From Clostridiales bacterium UBA735 (GTDB lineage Bacteria; Bacillota; Clostridia; Oscillospirales; Oscillospiraceae): a stretch of DNA of 5,270 nucleotides. Positions 1 to 5,173 of the stretch are shown here, in pieces (within the stretch, counting starts at the first letter, position 1; the number at the start of each line of letters is the position of its first letter). The position numbers and the translations under genes are program-made. The notes beneath the pieces were generated by a model. That model was not told the DNA's origin and did no database searches. It was given only the letters and a program-made list of their open reading frames with translations. The stretch spans positions 1 to 5,270 of the forward strand of contig DBLB01000172.1 of assembly GCA_002298695.1 (NCBI GenBank), given 5' to 3'.

Positions 1-1
1 C

Positions 2-985
2 CTGTTCATCGCCTTCATCGGCATGCAGAACGTGCATCTGGTCATTGGCAATTCTTCGACGCTGGTCAGCCTCGCTTCGTTCAACCTTCGTTCTGAAAGT
101 GTAACGTGGGCCACGATTTTCCCGCTGCTGCTCACGGTCATCACGGTCTTTGCCATCGGTGCGATGGCGAAGAAGAAGGTCAAGGGCGCGGTCCTGTGGG
201 GCATCCTCGGCTCTGCCGTCCTGTATTATGTCATTGGTTTGCTGACCGTCCCCGGTTTCTTTGCAGACAAGGTCCAGCCGAACCTGACGAGCGATTTCTT
301 CGCTGCCTTCAAGGACTTCGGTACGCAGGCAGTCGGAAAGGTCTTCACCGAAGGCTTTGACTTCTCTGCTTACATCGCGGCCAACGGTTCTGGCAATTTC
401 ATTATCATGTTCCTGACCTCGATGCTCGCGTTCTGCATGGTCGATATGTTCGATACGCTCGGCACACTGTATGGCGCCTGCGCCTGCGGCAACATGCTGA
501 CCAAGGAAGGCAACGTCCCCAACATGAACAAGGCCATGCTGGCTGACGCGGTTGCGACCTGTGCCGGCGCTGCCTGCGGCACGTCCACCGTTACCACCTT
601 CGTCGAGTCCTCTGCCGGCGTCGCCGAAGGCGGCCGCACGGGTCTGGCCTCTATGGCGACCGCGGCCCTGTTCTTCATTGCGATGTTCCTCGCACCGGTT
701 GCCAAGCTCATCCCGACCTATGCCTGCTCTGCCGCGCTGATCTATGTCGGTGTGCTCATGATGGGCAACGTGAAAAACATTGCATGGGATGATCCGGCAG
801 ATGCGGTTATCGGCTTCCTGACGCTGGCCATCATGCCGCTGACCTACAATATCTCCTACGGTATTGCGTTCGGCCTGATCTCCTACGTGTTCATCAAGAT
901 CTTCACCGGCAAGATCAAGGAAGTCAATGTCGGCACCTGGATCATCACGATCCTCTTCGCCCTGATGTTCTTCCTGACCCACTAA
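2..985 (+). CDS. NCS2-family purine permease (AzgA/PbuG type), 5'-truncated
   Basis: Integral membrane proton symporter that imports purine bases (adenine, guanine or hypoxanthine in characterised relatives). The reading frame is open to the left edge of the window, so the true start lies outside; 327 codons are visible, against a usual family length of about 430-480, so roughly the first quarter is missing. Numbering from the Met codon at 23, the AzgA-type hallmarks are MVDMFDTLGT (139-148), LADA (173-176), GTSTVTTFVESSAG (186-199, with acidic E195) and GGRTG (203-207). Hydrophobic segments at about 29-47, 54-73, 126-150, 211-249, 258-294 and 304-318 fit the C-terminal membrane helices. The protein ends at TAA 983-985 and is followed 11 bases later by a strong terminator, so it is the last gene of its transcript. 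The family call is firm; the exact base transported cannot be read from the sequence. Confidence 0.93.
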   Translation: MFIAFIGMQNVHLVIGNSSTLVSLASFNLRSESVTWATIFPLLLTVITVFAIGAMAKKKVKGAVLWGILGSAVLYYVIGLLTVPGFFADKVQPNLTSDFFAAFKDFGTQAVGKVFTEGFDFSAYIAANGSGNFIIMFLTSMLAFCMVDMFDTLGTLYGACACGNMLTKEGNVPNMNKAMLADAVATCAGAACGTSTVTTFVESSAGVAEGGRTGLASMATAALFFIAMFLAPVAKLIPTYACSAALIYVGVLMMGNVKNIAWDDPADAVIGFLTLAIMPLTYNISYGIAFGLISYVFIKIFTGKIKEVNVGTWIITILFALMFFLTH

Positions 986-996
986 AATCAAGACGG

Positions 997-1033
997 AATC
1001 CCCGGCAGGCCCAGCCTGCCGGGGATTTTTTTT
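997..1033 (+). terminator. Intrinsic terminator of the purine permease gene
   Basis: A perfect 14-bp stem (997-1010 with 1014-1027) closes a 3-base loop CCA and runs straight into eight T residues (1026-1033). It lies 11 bases after the permease stop codon. On the minus strand the stem is not followed by a T-run, so it would not be an efficient intrinsic terminator for the convergent gene. Confidence 0.96.
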
Positions 1034-1059
1034 CGGTGATCCGGTGCATGCGGCCGAAC

Positions 1060-1076
1060 GGGGGCGTCCGCCCCTA
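1060..1076. repeat. Short intergenic hairpin repeat, copy 1
   Basis: A 17-base element of form RGGGGCGTYYGCCCCTA, with stem GGGGC/GCCCC and a 4-base loop GTCC. A second copy at 4043-4059 matches at 14 of 17 positions, and the differences are the first base and the two pyrimidines in the loop, so the stem is conserved. GGCCG lies a few bases upstream of both copies. The right arm can instead pair as CCGCCC (1068-1073) with GGGCGG (1079-1084), so two exclusive hairpins are possible here. Compact GGGGC-type intergenic repeats are common in GC-rich clostridia; membership of such a family is an inference. Confidence 0.5.
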
Positions 1077-1077
1077 C

Positions 1078-1131
1078 AGGGCGGGGGAATTTCGGGGCGC
1101 GCGGAGAGGGGGGATGGGCAGGGGATGCCTG
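1078..1131 (-). other. C-rich, G-poor transcript segment after the PLP-enzyme gene
   Basis: Read on the minus strand, the stretch after the stop codon at 1132-1134 is rich in C with few G. No hairpin followed by a T-run was found, so no intrinsic terminator can be assigned to the minus-strand gene. Such composition is typical of Rho loading sites, so Rho-dependent ending is possible. The + strand carries G-tracts at 1083-1087, 1094-1097, 1108-1113, 1116-1118 and 1121-1124, a loose G-quadruplex candidate. Both readings are inferences from composition. Confidence 0.3.
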
Positions 1132-2226
1132 TTAATGGTCGGATTTCAGGCCGGCGCCGCACATGGTGATGAGCGTGTCCGGCGTCTTGCCGTAGAGGCG
1201 GCAGTATTCAAGATAGGCCGCATAGTTCGCTGCCGTCGTGTGCTCGCAGTAGACGCCCTTCCGCGCCAGTGCCGTGCGCGCGTCCAGAATTTTGTTCTCC
1301 GGCGCGTGGACAAAGCGGACGCTGTGCTTTCTTGCGAGGGAGAGAATTTCTTCGCCGCGCATCGGCTTGCCGATGGCGATGCCCTCGGCAATGGTCGGCG
1401 TGGGCGTGACGGCCTCGGGCTGCGCCTCGCCCTTTTCTGCCGCGCGCAGCAGCGGGTCGCAGTTCTGGCTTTGCAGGGCGATGATCTGCGGAAAATGGTC
1501 GATCACACCGCTTTTTTCCAGGTGTTCGAGTGCATACATGACCCCGAGGAAGAGCGTCCCGTTGCCGACCGGAACGACAAGGTGCGCGGGAATTCGGCCC
1601 AACTGCTCATAGACCTCGTAGATGTATGTCTTTGTGCCCTCGTAGAAAAAGGGGTTATAGACGTGGTTCGCGTAGTAGACGCCCTCCTGCTCGACCTTTG
1701 CACGGCAGACGTCGGCACAGTGGTCGCGCGTGCCGGGCACGACGGTGCAGACCGCGCCGTGCGCGCGGATCATGTCGATCTTCTTGGGACTTGTCCCCTC
1801 CGGGACGAAGATCTCACAGGCGATGCCGGCTTTCGCACAGTAGGCCGCGACGGCGTTGCCTGCGTTGCCGCTCGAATCCTGCACGACCCGGTCCACGCCG
1901 ATGGCCTTGCAGTGCGCGACGAGCACCGCCGCGCCGCGGTCCTTGAACGACAGCGTCGGCATGAAGTAGTCCATCTTCAGCAGCACATTTTCATCCAGCC
2001 GGACGATCGGCGTCATGCCCTCACCCATGGTAACGCCGCGCCACGCCTCGCCGTCCAGCGCCATGAATTTCCGATAGCGGAACTGACTCCATTCGTGTGT
2101 GTCGATCTCGCCGGGGTCAAATTCCGGCGGCTGGAACTCCAGCTTCCAGAGGCCGCCGCAGTCACAGCGCGCGCTGCACGTGGCGGCCGATTCCGTGCGG
2201 CCGCATCTGCTGCAAACAAAGTTCAT
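1132..2226 (-). CDS. Threonine-synthase-like PLP-dependent enzyme
   Basis: Fold-type II PLP enzyme of 364 residues, a normal length for threonine synthase, which converts O-phosphohomoserine to threonine in the cytoplasm. The N-terminus is a Cys-rich zinc-ribbon-like segment (C5, C8, C17, C21, C23 then GG), as in archaeal-type threonine synthases. The PLP-binding lysine is K95 in SFKDRG; the cofactor-holding loops are SSGNAG (118-123) and GNGTLFLG (221-228); the C-terminal CGAGLK (356-361) takes the place of the usual TGxGLK. The start is the ATG at 2224-2226, preceded by AAGGAGG (2234-2240 on the minus strand) with a 7-base spacer. It is a single gene, convergent with the permease and divergent from the importer. 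The substrate-side sequence MPTLSFKDRG and the loop QDSSGNAG differ from the usual NPTGSFKDRG and STGN of proven threonine synthases, so a related lyase or an uncharacterised relative is possible and no symbol is given. Confidence 0.85.
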   Translation of the reverse strand: MNFVCSRCGRTESAATCSARCDCGGLWKLEFQPPEFDPGEIDTHEWSQFRYRKFMALDGEAWRGVTMGEGMTPIVRLDENVLLKMDYFMPTLSFKDRGAAVLVAHCKAIGVDRVVQDSSGNAGNAVAAYCAKAGIACEIFVPEGTSPKKIDMIRAHGAVCTVVPGTRDHCADVCRAKVEQEGVYYANHVYNPFFYEGTKTYIYEVYEQLGRIPAHLVVPVGNGTLFLGVMYALEHLEKSGVIDHFPQIIALQSQNCDPLLRAAEKGEAQPEAVTPTPTIAEGIAIGKPMRGEEILSLARKHSVRFVHAPENKILDARTALARKGVYCEHTTAANYAAYLEYCRLYGKTPDTLITMCGAGLKSDH

Positions 2227-2242
2227 CGGGATCCCTCCTTTT

Positions 2243-2271
2243 TTTTCAGTATATAGAATAAATTCTATAAT
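2243..2271 (+). promoter_or_regulatory. Candidate promoter for the importer genes, overlapping the divergent promoter
   Basis: TTTTCA (2243-2248; 4 of 6 to consensus) and a perfect TATAAT (2266-2271) are 17 bases apart, predicting a start near 2278. The two opposing promoters occupy almost the same 30 bases, so polymerase could sit on only one at a time. A second TATAAT at 2285-2290 lacks a plausible -35 at 16-18 bases. The weak -35 makes this a moderate call. Confidence 0.45.
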
Positions 2272-2276
2272 GTCAA
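2248..2276 (-). promoter_or_regulatory. Near-consensus housekeeping promoter for the PLP-enzyme gene
   Basis: On the minus strand TTGACA (2276-2271) and TATACT (2253-2248) are separated by exactly 17 bases, matching the sigma-A consensus at 11 of 12 positions. Transcription should start near 2241, within a run of eight A, giving a leader of only about 15 nt that consists of the A-run and the ribosome binding site. That leaves no room for a riboswitch or T-box, so control should act at the promoter itself. Confidence 0.8.
2252..2269. promoter_or_regulatory. 18-bp palindrome, candidate operator in the divergent promoter region
   Basis: Perfect 8-bp arms TATAGAAT and ATTCTATA flank a 2-base AA centre. 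The palindrome fills the spacer of the minus-strand promoter, touches its -10 box and covers most of the -10 box of the overlapping plus-strand candidate promoter. A dimeric repressor bound here would block both directions. The size suits MarR-, GntR- or Rrf2-type regulators, but no regulator gene is in the window and I do not recognise the motif. AT-rich DNA yields palindromes by chance, which limits confidence. TAGAATA at 2345-2351 resembles a lone half-site. Confidence 0.5.
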
Positions 2277-2359
2277 GAATGATATATAATTATTTATATG
2301 ATTTTTATCCCCCCGGGGAGCTTCAATTCTCCGCGTCCGTCTGCTAGAATACATGCAGC

Positions 2360-2402
2360 GCCGGGCTGAAGTCCGGCAGCCCTGGGCCGAAGCCCGATTT
2401 TT
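2360..2402 (+). promoter_or_regulatory. Structured leader with tandem hairpins and terminator-like end upstream of the binding-protein gene
   Basis: Two 12-base elements of form GGGCYGAAGYCC (2363-2374 and 2384-2395) repeat at a 21-base period; each folds as a 4-bp stem with a UGAA or CGAA loop. Alternative pairings are available: GGGCTG (2363-2368) with CAGCCC (2377-2382), or a longer stem of CGGGCT (2362-2367) with AGCCCG (2391-2396) enclosing CGGC (2374-2377) with GCCG (2386-2389). The distal stem is followed by ATTTTT (2397-2402), which resembles a terminator, and the ribosome binding site begins three bases later. Mutually exclusive folds suggest attenuation or translation control; the ligand, if any, is unknown. 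No known riboswitch consensus was recognised. Confidence 0.4.
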
Positions 2403-2413
2403 CTGGAGGAATC

Positions 2414-4006
2414 ATGAAAAAATTTCTGGCGGCGCTTCTGGCGCTCACCATGCTGCTGTCACTGGCAGCCTGTGCAAAAACCACCGACACCACCAATTCC
2501 AACACTGCCGCCCCGTCTGACGCGGCGCAGACCGCAGAATCCGACAGTGCGGAGACCACTACGCTGACCTACGGTTCGGCGGACTACACCCGCATCAACC
2601 CGGCCATGGACGAGCACGGCGAGATCAACCTGCTGCTCTTCGACGGCCTGACCGCCCACGACGGCGAGAACAACGTCGTGCCCGGTCTGGCCGAGACGTG
2701 GGAGCTGGACGAGGCAACAAACACGTATACGTTCCACCTGCGGGAAAACCTCACGTGGCACGACGGCGAGCCGGTCACGGCGAGCGACGTGAAATTCACG
2801 ATCGAGGCGATCATGGACCCCGAAAACGGCTCGGAAAACGCGCCGAACTTTGAGGACGTCGAAGAAATTACCGTCACGGACGACCGTACGGTCTCGTTCC
2901 GCCTCTCCGCGCCGAACGTCGCGTTCCTCGATTATATGACGATGGCCGTCCTGCCGGAGCATCTGCTCGCGGGCGAGGACTGGCAGGAATCGGATTTCTT
3001 CCGCGCGCCGGTCGGCACAGGCCCCTACAAGCTCGAACGCTGGGACGTCGGACAGGCCATCATCCTGACGAAAAACGAGAATTATTACAAGGGTGCGCCG
3101 AACATCGACCGTATCGTCTTCAAGATCGTCCCGGACGACAACGCGCAGGCCATGCAGCTGGAATCCGGCGAGCTCGATCTCGCGCTGCTCGACCCGAAGA
3201 ACGCCGCGCAGTTTGCGGGCAAGGACGGCTATACCTGCTACGACATGAAGACGAGCGATTACCGCGGCATCCTCTTCAACTTCTGGAATGACTACTGGAC
3301 GGAGAACCGCGACATTATCCCCGCGATCTGCTATGCCATCGACCGGCAGGCCATCGTGGACTCCGTCCTGCTCGGACAGGGTATGCCCGCTTACGGACCG
3401 CTGCAGCGGAACGTCTACAACAATGAGAATGTCGAGCATTACGACTATAACCCCGAAAAGGCGAAGCAGATCCTGGAAGATGCGGGCTGCACGATGGGTG
3501 AGAACGGCTACTACGAGCGAAATGGCGCGGAGATCGCGTTCACGATCAGCGTCATGTCCGGCGAGCAGGACCGCATCGACATTGCCCAGGCAGCCGCACA
3601 GCAGCTGCGCGAGGTGGGCATCCACTGCACCGTGGACATCCCGGCCGTCATGGACTGGGGCGGCCAGATGGCGTGTCTGATCGGCTGGGGCAGCCCGTTT
3701 GACGCGGACGACCACACCTATAAGGTCTTCGGCACGGACAAGGGCGCGAACTACTCCGGCTACTCGAACGCCGAGGTCGACGAAGCGCTGACCCGCGCGC
3801 GCGAGTCGAGCGACCCCGAGGTGCGCAAGCAGTATTACGACGAATTCCAGGTCGCGCTGGCAAATGACCCGGCTTACGCCTTTATCTGCTACATCGACGC
3901 GAACTATGTTGCGACCAGCCGCCTGCATGGCATCGACGCGGACACCGTCATGGGACACCACGGGGTCGGCATTTTCTGGAATGTCGAGACGTGGACGCTC
4001 GACTGA
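2414..4006 (+). CDS. Peptide/nickel-type ABC importer substrate-binding lipoprotein (SBP_bac_5 family)
   Basis: Extracytoplasmic receptor that binds substrate and delivers it to an ABC importer of the Dpp/Opp/Nik class. The 530 residues match the family length (about 500-560). A lipoprotein signal peptide runs MKKF followed by a hydrophobic core to the lipobox LAAC, with C20 the lipidated residue; residues 21-50 are a Thr/Ser/Ala/Asp-rich linker. Family landmarks in order are the early INPAMDEHGEINLLLFDGL region, VPGLAETWELDEATNTYTF, GTGPYKLERW (from G201), ENYYKGAPNIDRI and YAIDRQAIVDSVLLGQG (around 307-323), then GYSNAEVDEAL near the C-terminus. The start is supported by GGAGGA (2405-2410) and by the signal peptide. 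The next genes are the importer ATPases, so the role is secure, but the substrate (oligopeptide, dipeptide, nickel or other) is not determinable here. Expression may be set by the structured leader and the divergent operator region. Confidence 0.92.
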   Translation: MKKFLAALLALTMLLSLAACAKTTDTTNSNTAAPSDAAQTAESDSAETTTLTYGSADYTRINPAMDEHGEINLLLFDGLTAHDGENNVVPGLAETWELDEATNTYTFHLRENLTWHDGEPVTASDVKFTIEAIMDPENGSENAPNFEDVEEITVTDDRTVSFRLSAPNVAFLDYMTMAVLPEHLLAGEDWQESDFFRAPVGTGPYKLERWDVGQAIILTKNENYYKGAPNIDRIVFKIVPDDNAQAMQLESGELDLALLDPKNAAQFAGKDGYTCYDMKTSDYRGILFNFWNDYWTENRDIIPAICYAIDRQAIVDSVLLGQGMPAYGPLQRNVYNNENVEHYDYNPEKAKQILEDAGCTMGENGYYERNGAEIAFTISVMSGEQDRIDIAQAAAQQLREVGIHCTVDIPAVMDWGGQMACLIGWGSPFDADDHTYKVFGTDKGANYSGYSNAEVDEALTRARESSDPEVRKQYYDEFQVALANDPAYAFICYIDANYVATSRLHGIDADTVMGHHGVGIFWNVETWTLD

Positions 4007-4042
4007 GTATGTGGATTCCCGCTGCGGCAGGGCCGGGCGGAC

Positions 4043-4059
4043 AGGGGCGTTTGCCCCTA
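4043..4059. repeat. Short intergenic hairpin repeat, copy 2
   Basis: AGGGGC (4043-4048) and GCCCCT (4053-4058) form a perfect 6-bp stem with a GTTT loop. It matches the copy at 1060-1076 at 14 of 17 bases, with the stem conserved and the loop pyrimidines changed. It lies 36 bases after the binding-protein stop codon and is not followed by a T-run, so it is not a typical intrinsic terminator, but it could slow 3' exonucleases. Confidence 0.5.
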
Positions 4060-4107
4060 TAATGGCCTTTTACCATACTGCAAACATCCCAATTTATTGA
4101 TAGAAAC

Positions 4108-4147
4108 CGGCGAACACAGGGAGCGGCGACGCTCCCTGCGTTTGCCG
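4108..4147 (+). promoter_or_regulatory. Long RNA hairpin between the binding-protein and ATPase genes
   Basis: A perfect 9-bp stem (4117-4125 with 4130-4138) closes a GCGA loop of the GNRA class. Past a single A/C mismatch it extends by 8 more pairs (4108-4115 with 4140-4147, one G-U). No T-run follows, so it is not an intrinsic terminator. It ends 5 bases before the ribosome binding site of the ATPase gene. In ABC importer operons such hairpins often shield the upstream binding-protein message so it is made in excess over the ATPases; that role is inferred here. Confidence 0.6.
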
Positions 4148-4152
4148 TCTGT

Positions 4153-4157
4153 GAGGA
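4153..4157 (+). promoter_or_regulatory. Ribosome binding site fixing the ATPase start
   Basis: GAGGA lies 5 bases before the ATG at 4163. It decides between this start and an in-frame ATG at 4097, which has no Shine-Dalgarno sequence and whose extra 22 codons run through the long hairpin. Confidence 0.75.
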
Positions 4158-4162
4158 ACGCT

Positions 4163-5173
4163 ATGGCGGAACTTCTGGAAGTCAAAAATCTGTCCGTGAC
4201 CTACGCCTCGCCGCAGGGCAGCGTGCAGGCCGTGCGCGGCGTCAGCTTTTCGCTGCATCCCGGCGAGGTGCTGGCCGTGGTAGGCGAGAGCGGCTGCGGC
4301 AAGAGCGCGATGTGCCGCGCCATTCTGCACCTTCTGCCGGCGTCTGCCCGCGTTTCCGGTGAAGTTCTGGTTCACGGCACGGACATTCTGCCCTACGGTG
4401 CGCGCGAAATGCGCCGCCTGCGCGGCAGCGTCTTTTCCATGGTGTTTCAGGATCCGATGACCGCCCTGAACCCCACCATGACCGTCGGCGCGCAGATCGC
4501 CGAGGCCGTCCGCCTCCACGACCGCAAAGCCCCGCGCGAGGCCGTTTCGGCGCGCGTGGAGGAGCTGATGGCCCTCGTCGGCATTGACCGGGCGGCGGAG
4601 CGGATGCATGCTTATCCGCACCAGTTCTCCGGTGGCATGCGGCAGCGGGCCGTCCTCGCCATCGCGCTGGCCGGAAACCCGCAAATTCTCTTTGCCGACG
4701 AACCGACGACGGCGCTCGACGTGACCATTCAGGCGCAGATCCTCGACCTCCTGCGCGACGTGCAGCAGAAGCTCGGCACGGCGACGGTGCTCGTTTCGCA
4801 CGACCTCGGCGTCGTCGCACGTGCGGCGGACCGCGTGGCCGTGATGTACGCGGGCCGGATCGTCGAGATCGGCACGGCGGAGGAGGTCTACTACGATCCG
4901 CGCCACCCCTATACCTGGGCGCTGCTGCGGGCGCTGCCTGCGCTGGCAAAGCACGGCGAACCGCTCTATACCATCCCAGGTATGCCGCCCACGCTCATCG
5001 ACCCGCCGCCCGGCGACGCCTTTGCCGAGCGTAACGAATATGCCCTCGGCATCGACTATCGTGAGATGCCGCCGATATTCCGCATCACCGACACCCACTA
5101 CGCGGCCACCTGGCTGCTTGACCCGCGCGCGCCGAAAATCGCGCCGCCCGTGGAGGAACTCTGGCATGGATAA
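4163..5173 (+). CDS. Peptide/nickel-type ABC importer ATPase, DppD/OppD class
   Basis: Cytoplasmic ATPase of 336 residues, a normal length for DppD/OppD proteins. Motifs in order: Walker A GESGCGKS (41-48), Q-loop Q96 in [13 protein letters not shown] signature SGGMRQ (156-161), Walker B ILFADE (175-180) with catalytic E180, D-loop TALD (183-186) and H-loop H213. All catalytic residues are present. The C-terminal oligopeptide-transporter extension is recognisable from [12 protein letters not shown] (248-259) and IPGMPP (271-276). It is unusual in lacking the four cysteines that hold a [4Fe-4S] cluster in many relatives: the aligned positions are D285, N291, D298 and T316. The ATG at 4163 is chosen over that at 4097 because [12 protein letters not shown] is the normal family N-terminus and GAGGA lies 5 bases upstream. 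The next ATPase gene overlaps its last 8 bases, implying translational coupling and a heterodimeric ATPase pair. Confidence 0.95.
   Translation: MAELLEVKNLSVTYASPQGSVQAVRGVSFSLHPGEVLAVVGESGCGKSAMCRAILHLLPASARVSGEVLVHGTDILPYGAREMRRLRGSVFSMVFQDPMTALNPTMTVGAQIAEAVRLHDRKAPREAVSARVEELMALVGIDRAAERMHAYPHQFSGGMRQRAVLAIALAGNPQILFADEPTTALDVTIQAQILDLLRDVQQKLGTATVLVSHDLGVVARAADRVAVMYAGRIVEIGTAEEVYYDPRHPYTWALLRALPALAKHGEPLYTIPGMPPTLIDPPPGDAFAERNEYALGIDYREMPPIFRITDTHYAATWLLDPRAPKIAPPVEELWHG
5152..5156 (+). promoter_or_regulatory. Ribosome binding site of the second ATPase, inside the first ATPase gene
   Basis: GGAGG lies 9 bases before the ATG at 5166, within the last codons of the upstream ATPase gene. 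It supports the overlapping start and suggests coupled translation. Confidence 0.7.

Noticed and set aside
1036..2256. Open frame of 406 codons on the + strand opposite the PLP-enzyme gene
   Set aside because: It is the antisense shadow of a gene with clear PLP motifs; its product is Arg/Ala/Val/Asp-rich with no recognisable domain, and such frames are common opposite GC-rich genes.
2363..2395. Guanidine-II (mini-ykkC) riboswitch before the importer
   Set aside because: The tandem hairpin layout is similar, but the ACGR loop consensus is missing from both hairpins.
2278..2413. T-box leader controlling the importer
   Set aside because: No T-box core sequence or specifier-loop architecture was seen, and the leader is shorter than usual for that class.
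2459..3961. Open frame of 500 codons on the - strand opposite the binding-protein gene
   Set aside because: It lies wholly within a gene with a signal peptide and SBP_bac_5 landmarks; the antisense product has no domain features and its length follows from GC-rich codon structure.
4058..4063. Perfect TATAAT next to the second hairpin repeat, possible internal promoter for the ATPases
   Set aside because: No acceptable -35 box at 16-18 bases upstream and no extended -10 TGN; it overlaps the repeat, so it is probably coincidental.
4097..4162. Upstream in-frame ATG extending the ATPase by 22 residues
   Set aside because: No Shine-Dalgarno sequence precedes it, the extra codons pass through the long hairpin, and the ATG at 4163 has both a ribosome binding site and the family N-terminus.
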